64,000 nt of DNA from CAYHHI01 sp964356335 (GTDB lineage: Bacteria > Arandabacterota > Arandabacteria > Arandabacterales > Arandabacteraceae). A program made the translations under genes and the position numbers. Location of the stretch: the NCBI GenBank assembly GCA_964356335.1, contig CAYHHI010000007.1:1-64000 (forward strand), in the 5' to 3' direction. Under the pieces are notes generated by a model, which did not search any database, had not been told where the DNA came from, and saw only the letters and a program-made list of their open reading frames with translations. Position 1 is the first letter of the stretch. Each line of letters opens with the position of its first letter. This document shows positions 7,686 to 16,597 of this stretch, piece after piece.

Positions 7686-8093
7686 GTGGAAAGAACGCTT
7701 TTCATCGTTAAGCCAGACGCTGTGGAGAGAAGTCTGATCGGGAAGATCATCGGAATGGTTGAGGACGACGGCTTGAAGATCGGTGCCATGAGAATGACTC
7801 AACTCAGCGTGCGCACCGCCGGCGACTTCTATCACGTCCACAGGGGCAAGGACTTCTTCGACAAACTGGTGACCTATATGAGTTCCGGCAGAATTGTGGT
7901 CGTGGTGGTCGAGGGGGAGGATGCGATCAAGCGCTTGCGGCGTGTCTGCGGTTCGACGGATCCAGCGGTGGCCCAGCCCGGTACGATAAGAGCGACCTAT
8001 GGCGTGAATCTCACGATGAATTCGGTTCACGCATCCGACGCGGCTGCTACCGCCCGCGATGAAGTCAGCTTCTTCTTCACGGACCCCGAGTGA
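7686..8093 (+). CDS. ndk: Nucleoside diphosphate kinase
   Basis: A 135-residue enzyme that exchanges gamma-phosphates between NTPs and NDPs. It opens E-R-T-L-F-I-V-K-P-D-A-V and has the catalytic histidine in N-S-V-H-A-S-D near residue 114. Y-G replaces the more usual F-G after the I-R-A-T segment, a mild deviation. I choose the GTG at 7686 because family members begin at M-E-R-T-L and GGGGGTAAG lies just upstream; an in-frame GTG at 7671 would add five residues. It appears to be a single-gene unit between a hairpin leader and the SudB gene. Confidence 0.93.
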   Translation: MERTLFIVKPDAVERSLIGKIIGMVEDDGLKIGAMRMTQLSVRTAGDFYHVHRGKDFFDKLVTYMSSGRIVVVVVEGEDAIKRLRRVCGSTDPAVAQPGTIRATYGVNLTMNSVHASDAAATARDEVSFFFTDPE

Positions 8094-8294
8094 CACACGG
8101 TGATGTCGGCAAAGAAGATGTGTGTCGGGGGTGTGACCGGGACGGGGCAGGGCAGTGCCGGCCATGATCGTGAGATGTCGCGCGAAGGCTCGCCGGTCGG
8201 AGTTTTCGCCCTTGTGGCTGACTAAGAACTCATGAGAGCGATAGACACTGAGCGGATCGTCGGGGTCATGAAGTACGGCGGGGGGACATAGACC

Positions 8295-9140
8295 ATGTTC
8301 GAGATCAGAGAGAAGAAGGTTCTGGCGCCGGCAACGAAACTCTTGGTGGTTGACGCACCAATAATCGCCTCCAAGGTCGAGCCGGGCCAGTTCGTTGTCT
8401 TGAGAGTCTGCGAAGAGGGGGAGAGAATCCCGCTCACCGTCGCCGATTTTGATCGTGCGACGGGTAGCCTCACCCTCATATTTCAGGAAGTCGGCAAGAC
8501 CACAAGTCTTCTGGGAACGCTTGAGACGGGTGATAAGATCCTCGACTTAGTGGGTCCCCTTGGAAGACCGACCCACATAGAGCGCTTCGAAAAAGTGGCA
8601 TGTGTTGGAGGCGGGATCGGCGTCGCACCGGTCTACCCCATCACGCGAGCCTTCAGAGAGAAGGGCAGCCATGTGGTCTCAATAATAGGTGCTCGATCGA
8701 GAGATCTCTTGATCCTCGAGAAAGAGATGACGGCTGTGAGTGACGAGATTTACGTCACCACCGACGACGGCTCTTATGGCAAGAAGGCTTTCGTCACGCA
8801 GGAGCTTGAGCGCCTCATCCAGAACGGCTACAGATTTGAGTTTGCGATAGGCATCGGCCCTGTTCCAATGATGAGGTCATTTGCCAAAGTCACATCGAAG
8901 TGCGGCATTCCCGCCAAGGTCAGTCTCAACCCCATCATGGTTGATGGAACTGGCATGTGCGGGGTCTGCCGCGTCAGCGTCGGAGGCAAGACCAGGTTCG
9001 CCTGTGTCGACGGCCCCGAGTTTGACGCCGGTGAAGTCGATTTTGATCTGCTCTGTTCGAGGCAGTTGATATACTGTGCTGAAGAGAAATCCTCGCTGGA
9101 GAAGTTCGAGCAAGAGAAGTGCGGAGGATGTTCGAAGTGA
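8295..9140 (+). CDS. FAD/NAD-binding oxidoreductase subunit, NfnA/SudB type
   Basis: A 281-residue protein of the ferredoxin-NADP reductase superfamily, the small subunit of NfnAB (NADH-dependent reduced ferredoxin:NADP oxidoreductase), also called sulfide dehydrogenase SudB. An N-terminal flavin-binding barrel is followed by a nucleotide-binding half (C-V-G-G-G-I-G-V-A-P-V-Y-P). A C-terminal cysteine group C-G-V-C plus a later Cys in F-A-C-V-D-G-P-E-F-D marks a 2Fe-2S site. GGGGGG precedes the ATG. It overlaps the next gene by a GTGA junction, so the subunits are translationally coupled. It would balance NADH, NADPH and ferredoxin pools in an anaerobe. Confidence 0.88.
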   Translation: MFEIREKKVLAPATKLLVVDAPIIASKVEPGQFVVLRVCEEGERIPLTVADFDRATGSLTLIFQEVGKTTSLLGTLETGDKILDLVGPLGRPTHIERFEKVACVGGGIGVAPVYPITRAFREKGSHVVSIIGARSRDLLILEKEMTAVSDEIYVTTDDGSYGKKAFVTQELERLIQNGYRFEFAIGIGPVPMMRSFAKVTSKCGIPAKVSLNPIMVDGTGMCGVCRVSVGGKTRFACVDGPEFDAGEVDFDLLCSRQLIYCAEEKSSLEKFEQEKCGGCSK

Positions 9141-10549
9141 ACGATCAGCAGGGGAGGCCTAAGGCAAGGGCCGAACGCGAGCCCATGCCGAGGCAGGACC
9201 CTCAGACGAGGCGTCACAATTTCGAAGAGGTTGCACTCGGATATGCTGACGAGCAGGCGGTAAGGGAAGCGCACAGGTGTCTTAGGTGCAAGAAGAAGCC
9301 CTGTGTAAGCGGCTGTCCCGTCGAAATCGAGATCCCCGACTTCGTTTCCTTGATCGCCCGGCGCGAGTTCGATCAGGCCGTGGCCAAGCTGAGGGATAAG
9401 AACAGCCTCCCGGCAATATGCGGCCGAGTGTGTCCCCAGGAAGATCAATGTGAGAAGCAGTGTGTGCTTGGCGTGAAATCGGAGCCGGTTGCGATTGGGA
9501 GGCTCGAGAGATTCGCAGCTGACTACGAGATGAAAACGGGAAAGATGGCGATCCCCGAGCTCCCTCCCTCCACCGGTAAGAGAGTGGCAGTGGTCGGATC
9601 AGGTCCTGCAGGACTCACACTAGCAGGTGATCTTGCCAGGATGGGGCACGAGGTCACGGTCTTCGAAGCTCTTCACAAGTCCGGTGGGGTGCTGGTATAC
9701 GGAATACCGGAATTCAGGCTTCCCAAGGAGATCGTACGAAGAGAAGTTGAATACATCGAGAAGCTGGGAGTGAAGATTGTGCCCAATTTCGTTGTTGGCA
9801 AGACGCGCACCATCGGCGAGCTCCTTAAGGAAGGTTTCAAAGCCATCTTCATAGGGACAGGCGCAGGTCTTCCATACTTCATGAACATTGCCGGCGAGAA
9901 CCTTAATGGAGTATACTCGGCGAATGAATTCCTGACGCGGTCTAACCTCATGAAAGCTTACCTGTTTCCCAGGTATGATACGCCGATCAAGGTCGGAAAG
10001 CATGTCGCAGTGGTAGGCGGTGGCAATGTTGCCATGGATTCAGTGCGGACGGCGATGAGGCTCGGGGCAGAGGAAGTCTACTGCATCTACCGGCGATCAA
10101 AGGCTGAGATGCCTGCAAGGCAGGAGGAAATCGAGAATGCGCTTGAGGAAGGCATGATCTTGAGGGAGCTGACGAATCCGGTTAAGATCGTCGGCAATGA
10201 TAAGGGTTGGGTGACTGAGATCGAATGCATAAGGATGGAGTTGGGAGAACCCGATGCCAGTGGGCGCCGTAGGCCGGTTCCGGTGGAAGGCTCGGAATTC
10301 AAGACCGATGTGGATATAGTAGTGATGGCGATCGGACAAGGGCCGAATCCGCTTGTGCCCTCAACGACTGAAGGCCTCAAAACGACCAAGTGGGGTAATA
10401 TAATCGCCGACGATGCGACGGGGCAGACAAGCCTGGAAGGTGTATTCGCAGGTGGTGATATCGTCACCGGAGCTGCAACAGTCATACTAGCCATGGGTGC
10501 AGGCAGAAAAGCGGCACGAGCGATAGATGCCTATCTCGCCAAGGCCTGA
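9137..10549 (+). CDS. NADPH-binding oxidoreductase subunit, NfnB/SudA (GltD-like)
   Basis: About 470 residues, homologous to the glutamate synthase small chain. The N-terminal cysteine clusters C-L-R-C-K-K-K-P-C-V-S-G-C-P and C-G-R-V-C-P-Q-E-D-Q-C hold 4Fe-4S centres. Two dinucleotide-binding folds follow (V-G-S-G-P-A-G-L and V-G-G-G-N-V-A-M-D-S) with a GDIVTGAATVI flavin motif near the end. Pairing with the NfnA/SudB gene makes NfnB the better name than GltD, because no glutamate synthase large chain is nearby. GTG at 9137 overlaps the upstream stop and has GGAGG 9 bases before it; a GTG at 9119 and an ATG at 9128 are alternatives. Confidence 0.88.
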   Translation: MNDQQGRPKARAEREPMPRQDPQTRRHNFEEVALGYADEQAVREAHRCLRCKKKPCVSGCPVEIEIPDFVSLIARREFDQAVAKLRDKNSLPAICGRVCPQEDQCEKQCVLGVKSEPVAIGRLERFAADYEMKTGKMAIPELPPSTGKRVAVVGSGPAGLTLAGDLARMGHEVTVFEALHKSGGVLVYGIPEFRLPKEIVRREVEYIEKLGVKIVPNFVVGKTRTIGELLKEGFKAIFIGTGAGLPYFMNIAGENLNGVYSANEFLTRSNLMKAYLFPRYDTPIKVGKHVAVVGGGNVAMDSVRTAMRLGAEEVYCIYRRSKAEMPARQEEIENALEEGMILRELTNPVKIVGNDKGWVTEIECIRMELGEPDASGRRRPVPVEGSEFKTDVDIVVMAIGQGPNPLVPSTTEGLKTTKWGNIIADDATGQTSLEGVFAGGDIVTGAATVILAMGAGRKAARAIDAYLAKA

Positions 10550-10554
10550 TTGGC

Positions 10555-10583
10555 TTGACACGCTCCCCACGGTCAATTAACAT
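10555..10583 (+). promoter_or_regulatory. Promoter of the yceD-rpmF-fab operon
   Basis: TTGACA (10555-10560), 17 bases, TAACAT (10578-10583), immediately upstream of the yceD start at 10597. The leader is very short. Confidence 0.65.
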
Positions 10584-10596
10584 AGCGGAGTGAATA

Positions 10597-11127
10597 ATGA
10601 TCAGACTCGATGTCGGTTCACTGCCGGAAGGGCATTCGCACAAAGATCTGGAGGAAGAGGCCTCCGAGCTTGACATAGATCTTGAAGGGGGCCGTCTGGC
10701 CTCACCCATAACCGTCAGTCTGGACATCACCAGAACCGGTGACAACCTGTTCCTGACCGGACGGGCCACTATGAATGCCGTCCTCGAATGCGCGAGGTGT
10801 CTCGAGGAGTATTCATGTACCCTGGAAGGACCGATCGGGCTGGTGGTGGTCGTGGGTGAGGACAAGGAAGGCGGAGGTAGTAGAGAAGGCGACCAGGAGG
10901 ATGAGAATCTGGTACGGGTCCCTAGCGGATCAAAATACATAGATCTCACGGACGAGATAAGAAGCGAGCTGCTGGTCCGTATCCCGATAAAGCCGTTGTG
11001 CGCGGAGGAATGTAAGGGGCTCTGTCCGACATGTGGGACCAATCTCAATCGCGACAAGTGTTCATGCCAGAGGAGTCGCCGCGAGTCGAGGTGGGATGCT
11101 CTAAAGAACTTGAAGAATCACAGTTAA
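10597..11127 (+). CDS. yceD: DUF177/YceD family protein
   Basis: A 176-residue protein of the YceD family, which in bacteria is encoded beside rpmF and affects 23S rRNA accumulation. Two cysteine groups are visible: C-A-R-C-L-E-E-Y near residues 66-73 and C-A-E-E-C-K-G-L-C-P-T-C-G with a final C-S-C near the end, suggesting metal binding. The linkage yceD-rpmF-plsX-fabH is one of the most conserved bacterial gene orders and supports the call. The predicted transcription start is close to the ATG. Confidence 0.9.
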   Translation: MIRLDVGSLPEGHSHKDLEEEASELDIDLEGGRLASPITVSLDITRTGDNLFLTGRATMNAVLECARCLEEYSCTLEGPIGLVVVVGEDKEGGGSREGDQEDENLVRVPSGSKYIDLTDEIRSELLVRIPIKPLCAEECKGLCPTCGTNLNRDKCSCQRSRRESRWDALKNLKNHS

Positions 11128-11154
11128 CAATTTGGCAGTAAAGGAGTTAAAGTC

Positions 11155-11328
11155 ATGCCACTACCAAAAAGGAGAATCTCGAAAACCAAGAAGAGGCAGA
11201 GGCGCAGCCACAGTAGGATCGCGGCCCCTGGGCTTGCCAGGTGTCCCAAGTGTGACGAAGTCGTAGCCCCTCACAGAGTATGTCCGCACTGTGGCTATTA
11301 CAAGGGCCGCAAGGTCATGGAGACCTGA
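11155..11328 (+). CDS. rpmF: 50S ribosomal protein L32
   Basis: A 57-residue protein starting M-P-L-P-K-R-R-I-S-K, with the L32 pattern of an Arg/Lys-rich N-terminus and a zinc ribbon C-P-K-C ... C-P-H-C-G-Y-Y-K-G-R. All four zinc cysteines are present. AAAGGAG lies 9 bases before the ATG. It sits between yceD and plsX as in most bacteria. Confidence 0.96.
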   Translation: MPLPKRRISKTKKRQRRSHSRIAAPGLARCPKCDEVVAPHRVCPHCGYYKGRKVMET

Positions 11329-11361
11329 TAGACTCGACCTCAGCGAGACGAGGTGGACTTC

Positions 11362-12381
11362 TTGAAAATAGCACTGGATGCTATGGGTGGTGATCGGGCG
11401 CCTGCGGTGACGATCGAAGGTGCGCTGGCAGCCGAGACGGAGATCGGATCCGATGCTGTCATCGTGCTTGTCGGGAGACAAGACGCAATTGCTTCCGAGA
11501 TCGCCCGTCTGGGTGTCTCTTCCAGGCGCTTCGAAATAGTCGATGCCAGAGATGTGGTCGCCATGGACGAGCAACCCTCGGCCACGCTACGGAAGAAGAA
11601 GGAGTCCTCGATCGCGGTAGGCCTCAGACTCCACAGTGAGGGCTACGTTCAGGGTTTCATCAGCGCCGGCAACACGGGTGCGGTTGCTGCCAACGCCCTC
11701 ATAATCCTCGGAAGAATCAAGGGTGTGGAGAGACCCGCCATTGCGACCTACGTCCCGACCAAAGCCGGCGGATGCATTCTCCTGGATGTGGGAGCCAGCA
11801 TCGAGGCCAAACCGTCACACCTCGTGCAGTACGCCATCATGGGAACCTGCTACGCCGAGTGCGCACTTGGAAAGCCCGAGCCGCGGGTTGGGCTGCTTAA
11901 TATCGGGGAGGAGAGCAGCAAGGGAACCGTGGTGATGCAGGAGGCCCATCATCTGCTCAAGGCAAGCGGACTCAATTTCGTGGGCAATGTCGAGGGAAGA
12001 GACATTTTCGCGGGCTCGGTTGATGTCACGGTATGTGATGGCTTCGTAGGCAACATCGTCCTCAAATTCGCCGAGAGCGTCGTTGACATGGTCTATGGCG
12101 TAATGAAGCAATCGGTCACCGCCGACCTGCGAGCAAAGCTTGGCGCGCTGCTCCTCAAGCCGGCCTTCAAACGCCTGCGGGAAACCTTCGATTATGCTGA
12201 ATACGGGAGTGCTCCGCTTCTTGGAGTCGATGGGGTCTGTATGATCTGTCATGGGAGCTCGTCGCCGAGGGCCATAAAGAACGCGGTGCTTGCAGCCCGG
12301 CGATTCATAAACTACGGTGTCACATCCGCAATTAAGGAAAGGCTGAACATTCGTGAAGGCAGCATCTCAAAGACAACCTAG
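11362..12381 (+). CDS. plsX: Phosphate acyltransferase PlsX
   Basis: Converts acyl-ACP to acyl-phosphate, the first step of membrane glycerolipid synthesis by the PlsX/PlsY route. The protein opens K-I-A-L-D-A-M-G-G-D and contains G-F-I-S-A-G-N-T-G-A and G-A-S-I-E-A-K-P, all PlsX hallmarks; 339 residues is the normal size. The TTG at 11362 gives the standard N-terminus and has GAGG about 9 bases upstream. A GTG at 11353 would add three residues. The 3' end overlaps fabH by 29 bases. Confidence 0.94.
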   Translation: MKIALDAMGGDRAPAVTIEGALAAETEIGSDAVIVLVGRQDAIASEIARLGVSSRRFEIVDARDVVAMDEQPSATLRKKKESSIAVGLRLHSEGYVQGFISAGNTGAVAANALIILGRIKGVERPAIATYVPTKAGGCILLDVGASIEAKPSHLVQYAIMGTCYAECALGKPEPRVGLLNIGEESSKGTVVMQEAHHLLKASGLNFVGNVEGRDIFAGSVDVTVCDGFVGNIVLKFAESVVDMVYGVMKQSVTADLRAKLGALLLKPAFKRLRETFDYAEYGSAPLLGVDGVCMICHGSSSPRAIKNAVLAARRFINYGVTSAIKERLNIREGSISKTT

Positions 12382-13357
12382 CGGTGTGGGCATACTCGGG
12401 ATAGGCTCATATGTGCCTGAAGGCGTGCTCACCAACCTCGATCTCGAAAAGATGCTTGATACCACTGACGAATGGATCAAGGAACGCACAGGAATCTCAA
12501 AGAGGCACAGAGCCGATGACGAAACCGCTACCTCGGATCTCGCCAAGCAGGCTGCCATGAGAGCGCTTGCAGACGCCGGTCTGGTGCCCGAAGATTTGGA
12601 CATGATCATTGTTGCCACCGCGACGCCGGACAAGTTTTTCCCGTCAACGGCGTGCATCGTGCAGAAAGAAATCGCTGCGACCAAAGCGTTTGCCTTTGAC
12701 GTCAGCGCCGCATGCAGCGGCTTTCTCTATGGACTCTCGATCGCCGAGCATTTTGTGAAGGCCGGCACGTACAAGTATGTTCTTGTGATTGGAGCCGAGA
12801 CCCTCACCAAGATACTCGACTGGACCGACAGGGCCACCTGCGTCCTTTTTGGTGACGGAGCCGGTGCAGCCGTAGTCGGCAAGGTTGGCCAAGGGAGAGG
12901 CCTGATTGCGACCCTGATGAAAAGCGACGGTTCGATGGGCGATCTCCTGGAGCTTCCTGCCGGGGGCTCGCGGATGCCCTCGAGTGAAGAGACGCTGAGG
13001 AAGGGGCTCCACTATGTGAAGATGGAAGGCAACAAGCTCTTCAAGGCCGCTGTCAAAGCCATGGCGAGCGCAGCAGTCGAGGTCCTGGCCGAAGCAGGTT
13101 ACAGTGGAGATGAACTCGACCTGCTGGTGCCACACCAGGCCAACCTGAGAATCATTGATGCAACCGCAGACAGAATCAAGGCTTCAAAGGACAAGGTGAT
13201 AATCAACATTGCTGAATACGGCAACACCTCTGCTGCATCCATTCCGATTGCTCTCGACGAAGCCAAACGCAAGGGCGTTCTCAGAGAGGGGATGCTGATC
13301 GAGATGGTGTCCTTCGGGGGTGGCCTGACGTGGGCCGCTGTTCTGATGAGATGGTGA
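12353..13357 (+). CDS. fabH: 3-oxoacyl-ACP synthase III
   Basis: Starts fatty acid elongation by condensing acetyl-CoA with malonyl-ACP. The catalytic triad is visible: Cys in S-A-A-C-S-G-F (about residue 120), His in V-P-H-Q-A-N and Asn in Y-G-N-T-S-A-A-S-I. Length is 334 residues. It begins with GTG inside the end of plsX, so coupling to plsX translation is likely. The next gene follows 3 bases after the stop. Confidence 0.95.
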   Translation: MKAASQRQPSGVGILGIGSYVPEGVLTNLDLEKMLDTTDEWIKERTGISKRHRADDETATSDLAKQAAMRALADAGLVPEDLDMIIVATATPDKFFPSTACIVQKEIAATKAFAFDVSAACSGFLYGLSIAEHFVKAGTYKYVLVIGAETLTKILDWTDRATCVLFGDGAGAAVVGKVGQGRGLIATLMKSDGSMGDLLELPAGGSRMPSSEETLRKGLHYVKMEGNKLFKAAVKAMASAAVEVLAEAGYSGDELDLLVPHQANLRIIDATADRIKASKDKVIINIAEYGNTSAASIPIALDEAKRKGVLREGMLIEMVSFGGGLTWAAVLMRW

Positions 13358-13360
13358 AAG

Positions 13361-14296
13361 ATGGCTAAGTCGGCGTGGTTGTTTCCCGGACAGGGATCAC
13401 AGTATGTTGGGATGGGAAAGGATCTCTTCGAGACTTTTCCGGCTGCAAGGGAGACTTTCGAGATAGCCAACAGAGTCCTCGGCTTCGATCTGGCCTCGAT
13501 CTGTTTTTCTGGGCCTGAGGAGAAGCTCAGGGAGACGCGCTACACCCAGCCTGCAATTATGGTCCACAGTGTTGCCGTGTGGCGGATGCTGGAAGGCAAG
13601 TCCCCTGGGCCGGATTATGTTGCCGGCCATAGCGTGGGTGAGTATGCCGCGCTTGTCGCGAGCGGTTCACTCGCCTTCGAGGATGCTTTGCGGCTCGTGA
13701 GGGTGAGAGCCGAGGCTATGTATGCGAGTGGACTCGAGAGGCCCGGGACGATGGCAGCCATCATGGGCATGCCGGAGGCGGCGATCGAGCACCTCTTGGA
13801 CGAAGGGGGTAAGGCGGGTATCCTTGCCGCAGCCAATTACAATTCCCCGGTCCAGATCGTCATTTCGGGGGAGGTGAGCGCCGTCGATCACGCAGTGGGG
13901 GTCGCGCCATCATTGGGTGCCAAGCGGGCAATCCGTTTGAACGTCAGTGGAGCATTTCATTCGCCTCTCATGAAGACGGCCGAGGAAGGCCTGGCACAAG
14001 CCCTTAGGGCGACTTCCTTTTCGAAAGCGCGCATTCCCGTTGTCTCGAATGTAACTGGGAAAAGCGTGAGGGAACCGCAGGAAATCATGAGCCTCCTAGA
14101 GCGCCAGCTCACGAGTCCCGTCCTGTGGCAGCAATCGGTCAGATATATGGCAGACGAAGGAGTAGGTTCCTTCGTCGAGGTCGGTCCTGGAAATATCCTT
14201 TGTGGGCTTGTGAAGCGAATCGCTCCGGAGGCCCAATGTGTCTCCTGCACTGACCTCAAAAGCGTAGAGGCTTTTCTTCAAGGGGTACGGACTTGA
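13361..14296 (+). CDS. fabD: Malonyl-CoA:ACP transacylase
   Basis: Loads malonyl groups onto ACP. The N-terminus W-L-F-P-G-Q-G-S-Q-Y-V-G-M-G and the nucleophile motif G-H-S-V-G-E-Y (Ser about residue 91) are diagnostic. The catalytic His region reads G-A-F-H-S-P-L-M. Length is 311 residues. The stop overlaps the TTG of fabG. Confidence 0.95.
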   Translation: MAKSAWLFPGQGSQYVGMGKDLFETFPAARETFEIANRVLGFDLASICFSGPEEKLRETRYTQPAIMVHSVAVWRMLEGKSPGPDYVAGHSVGEYAALVASGSLAFEDALRLVRVRAEAMYASGLERPGTMAAIMGMPEAAIEHLLDEGGKAGILAAANYNSPVQIVISGEVSAVDHAVGVAPSLGAKRAIRLNVSGAFHSPLMKTAEEGLAQALRATSFSKARIPVVSNVTGKSVREPQEIMSLLERQLTSPVLWQQSVRYMADEGVGSFVEVGPGNILCGLVKRIAPEAQCVSCTDLKSVEAFLQGVRT

Positions 14297-15036
14297 CAGA
14301 TCTTGACGGCAAGTGCGCTATCGTGACGGGTGGTGGGCGCGGCATCGGCCGGGCGATATCTTTGAGGCTTGCTCGCCGCGGCGCCGCCGTCTGCGTGGTT
14401 GACGTGCGTGAGGAAGATGCCGCCGCCACAGCTAAGGATGTGGCAGGTCTTGGGCCAAAATCCAGCGCTGTGGTATGTGATGTACGTAAGCCTGCCGATG
14501 TTGAAAGGATGTTCGGCGAGGTGCTCGCCGCCCTGGGTGGGGTTCATATCCTCATCAATAACGCGGGCATAACCAGGGACAGCCTCATCATGCGGATGTC
14601 TGACGATGACTGGAATGCCGTCCTCAGCGTAAATCTCACGGGAGCCTTCAATTGCTGCCGCGTTGCATCCAGGCATTTCTTGAAACAGCGCGCCGGCCGA
14701 ATCGTCAACATATCGTCAGTGGTGGGCCTGATGGGCAATGCAGGCCAGGCCAACTACTCCGCGTCGAAAGCAGGTCTGGTGGGCCTCACCAAGTCTCTGG
14801 CCAAGGAACTGGCATCCCGCGGGGTGACAGTCAACGCGATCGCTCCGGGTTTCATAGATACCGAGATGACAAGGGCGATCCCCGAGAAAGCACGGGAGAC
14901 CCTCATCTCCATGATTCCCTTGGGAAGACTCGGCAGCGTGGACGACGTTGCCAATCTTGTTGCTTTTCTTGTGTCAGATGATGCAAACTACATTACTGGT
15001 CAAGTGATACAGGTTGACGGTGGAATGGTCATGTAG
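14293..15036 (+). CDS. fabG: 3-oxoacyl-ACP reductase
   Basis: NADPH-dependent short-chain dehydrogenase for the first reduction in each elongation cycle. The nucleotide motif is T-G-G-G-R-G-I-G-R. The catalytic residues are Ser in N-I-S-S-V-V-G, Tyr/Lys in Y-S-A-S-K-A-G, and Asn in N-N-A-G-I-T-R-D. It ends V-D-G-G-M-V-M as usual for FabG. The start is a TTG that overlaps the fabD stop (TTGA). Confidence 0.95.
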   Translation: MTDLDGKCAIVTGGGRGIGRAISLRLARRGAAVCVVDVREEDAAATAKDVAGLGPKSSAVVCDVRKPADVERMFGEVLAALGGVHILINNAGITRDSLIMRMSDDDWNAVLSVNLTGAFNCCRVASRHFLKQRAGRIVNISSVVGLMGNAGQANYSASKAGLVGLTKSLAKELASRGVTVNAIAPGFIDTEMTRAIPEKARETLISMIPLGRLGSVDDVANLVAFLVSDDANYITGQVIQVDGGMVM

Positions 15037-15056
15037 ATTGAGAGGAGGTCAGAAGA

Positions 15057-15305
15057 ATGACTGACGTAGAAGTTAAGGTAAGAGAGATTATCATGGAGAA
15101 GCTTGGCACCAGTGAGGATAAGGTCACACCGGAGGCTTCATTCAGAAACGATCTTGGAGCAGACTCTTTGAGTACCGTCGAGCTGATGATGGAGCTTGAA
15201 GAAGTCTTCGGCGTGGAAATTGAGGATGAGGAGGCCGAGAAGATCCAGACAGTCAAGGACGCCATCGCATACATAGAGAAGAAGCTCGCCGAGAAGGGAA
15301 AATAG
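15057..15305 (+). CDS. acpP: Acyl carrier protein
   Basis: An 82-residue acidic carrier. The phosphopantetheine serine lies in G-A-D-S-L-S-T-V-E-L (about residue 37; the usual motif is D-S-L-D, here with Ser after Leu). GAGGAGG precedes the ATG. It carries the growing acyl chain between the neighbouring fab enzymes. Confidence 0.96.
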   Translation: MTDVEVKVREIIMEKLGTSEDKVTPEASFRNDLGADSLSTVELMMELEEVFGVEIEDEEAEKIQTVKDAIAYIEKKLAEKGK

Positions 15306-15325
15306 CACCGGAGGGGTGGGGTCGT

Positions 15326-16588
15326 TTGGATTCACCGAATATGAAGCAGAGAAGAGTAGTAATCACAGGGATGGGTGCGATCACGCCCATCGGACTTTCG
15401 GTGGATGAGTTCTGGAAGAATTGCGTGGCAGGCAGGAGCGGCATAGCCAGGATCACACACTTCGATGTCACGGACTTCGCCGCCCAGATAGCCGGCGAGG
15501 TCAAGAGCTTCAATCCTGAGGATACGATCGACAAGGTGGAGGCACGGAAGATGGACCGCTTCGTGCAGCTTGCCGTCGTCGCCTCGGATATGGCGATTGC
15601 AGACGCTGCCCTCGATTTCGTCAAGGAAGACCTTTCGAGGATCGGAGTGGTCACAGGCTCAGGCGTCGGCGGCATAGGCACCCTTGAGACCCAGCACACG
15701 AACCTCATGTCCAAGGGGCCTTCCAGGGTGAGCCCGTACTTCGTGCCCATGATGATCGTCGATATGGCGGCGGGGATTGTCTCGATGCGTAACAGACTCA
15801 AGGGGCCCAACTTCGCCACGGTTTCTGCCTGTGCATCAGGCGCTCACGCGGTCGGCGAGGCATTCCGCATTCTCCAGAACGGTAATGCCGATGTGATGGT
15901 GGCAGGCGGCTCGGAGGCCGCAGTGACTCCGATGACGGTGGCAGGTTTTTCCTCAATGAAGGCGCTTTCAAAGAGAAACGACGAGCCTGCAAGGGCAAGC
16001 CGGCCTTTCGACAGAGACCGGGATGGTTTTGTGCTTGGTGAGGGGGCGGGCATCGTGGTCATGGAAGCCCTGGAGCACGCGAAGGCCAGGGGTGCCCGGA
16101 TCTATGCAGAGATGGTGGGCTACGGCATGTCAGCCGATGCCCATCACATGACTGCACCCGACCCTGAAGGTGAGGGAGCAGCAAGGTGTATGACCCTCGC
16201 CATGAAGGACGCGGGCCTCGGCCCCGGTGACATTGGCTATATCAATGCTCATGGCACATCAACCCAGTATAACGACAGGATCGAAACGGTCGCCATAAAA
16301 TCAGTATTCAAACAGCATGCATACAAGATTCCAGTCACCTCAACCAAGTCGATGATCGGGCACCTGCTTGGTGCGGCGGGAGCGGTTGAACTCATAGCCT
16401 GTATCCTTTCAATCAGGGATGGCGAGATTCACCCGACCATCAATCTCGAAAACCCGGATCCGGATTGTGATCTCGACTACGTGCCCAATCTGGCGAGGAA
16501 GGCGGCTGTCCGGACAGCCCTCAGCAATTCCTTTGGGTTTGGCGGGCACAATGTCTCTATCATCGTTAAAGCATACGAGGAGCGATAG
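15326..16588 (+). CDS. fabF: 3-oxoacyl-ACP synthase II
   Basis: Condensing enzyme of chain elongation, 420 residues. Catalytic Cys in S-A-C-A-S-G-A-H (about residue 169), His in N-A-H-G-T-S-T and His in G-H-L-L-G-A-A-G are all present. A TTG at 15326 with GGAGGGG about 10 bases upstream is preferred; the in-frame ATG at 15341 lacks a ribosome binding site although many homologues begin there. Confidence 0.95.
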   Translation: MDSPNMKQRRVVITGMGAITPIGLSVDEFWKNCVAGRSGIARITHFDVTDFAAQIAGEVKSFNPEDTIDKVEARKMDRFVQLAVVASDMAIADAALDFVKEDLSRIGVVTGSGVGGIGTLETQHTNLMSKGPSRVSPYFVPMMIVDMAAGIVSMRNRLKGPNFATVSACASGAHAVGEAFRILQNGNADVMVAGGSEAAVTPMTVAGFSSMKALSKRNDEPARASRPFDRDRDGFVLGEGAGIVVMEALEHAKARGARIYAEMVGYGMSADAHHMTAPDPEGEGAARCMTLAMKDAGLGPGDIGYINAHGTSTQYNDRIETVAIKSVFKQHAYKIPVTSTKSMIGHLLGAAGAVELIACILSIRDGEIHPTINLENPDPDCDLDYVPNLARKAAVRTALSNSFGFGGHNVSIIVKAYEER

Positions 16589-16597
16589 CCCAGGGAT

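Noticed and set aside
8232..8291. 19-codon frame just before the SudB-type gene
   Set aside because: It has no ribosome binding site, no recognisable pattern, and ends right at the Shine-Dalgarno of the next gene; treated as chance.
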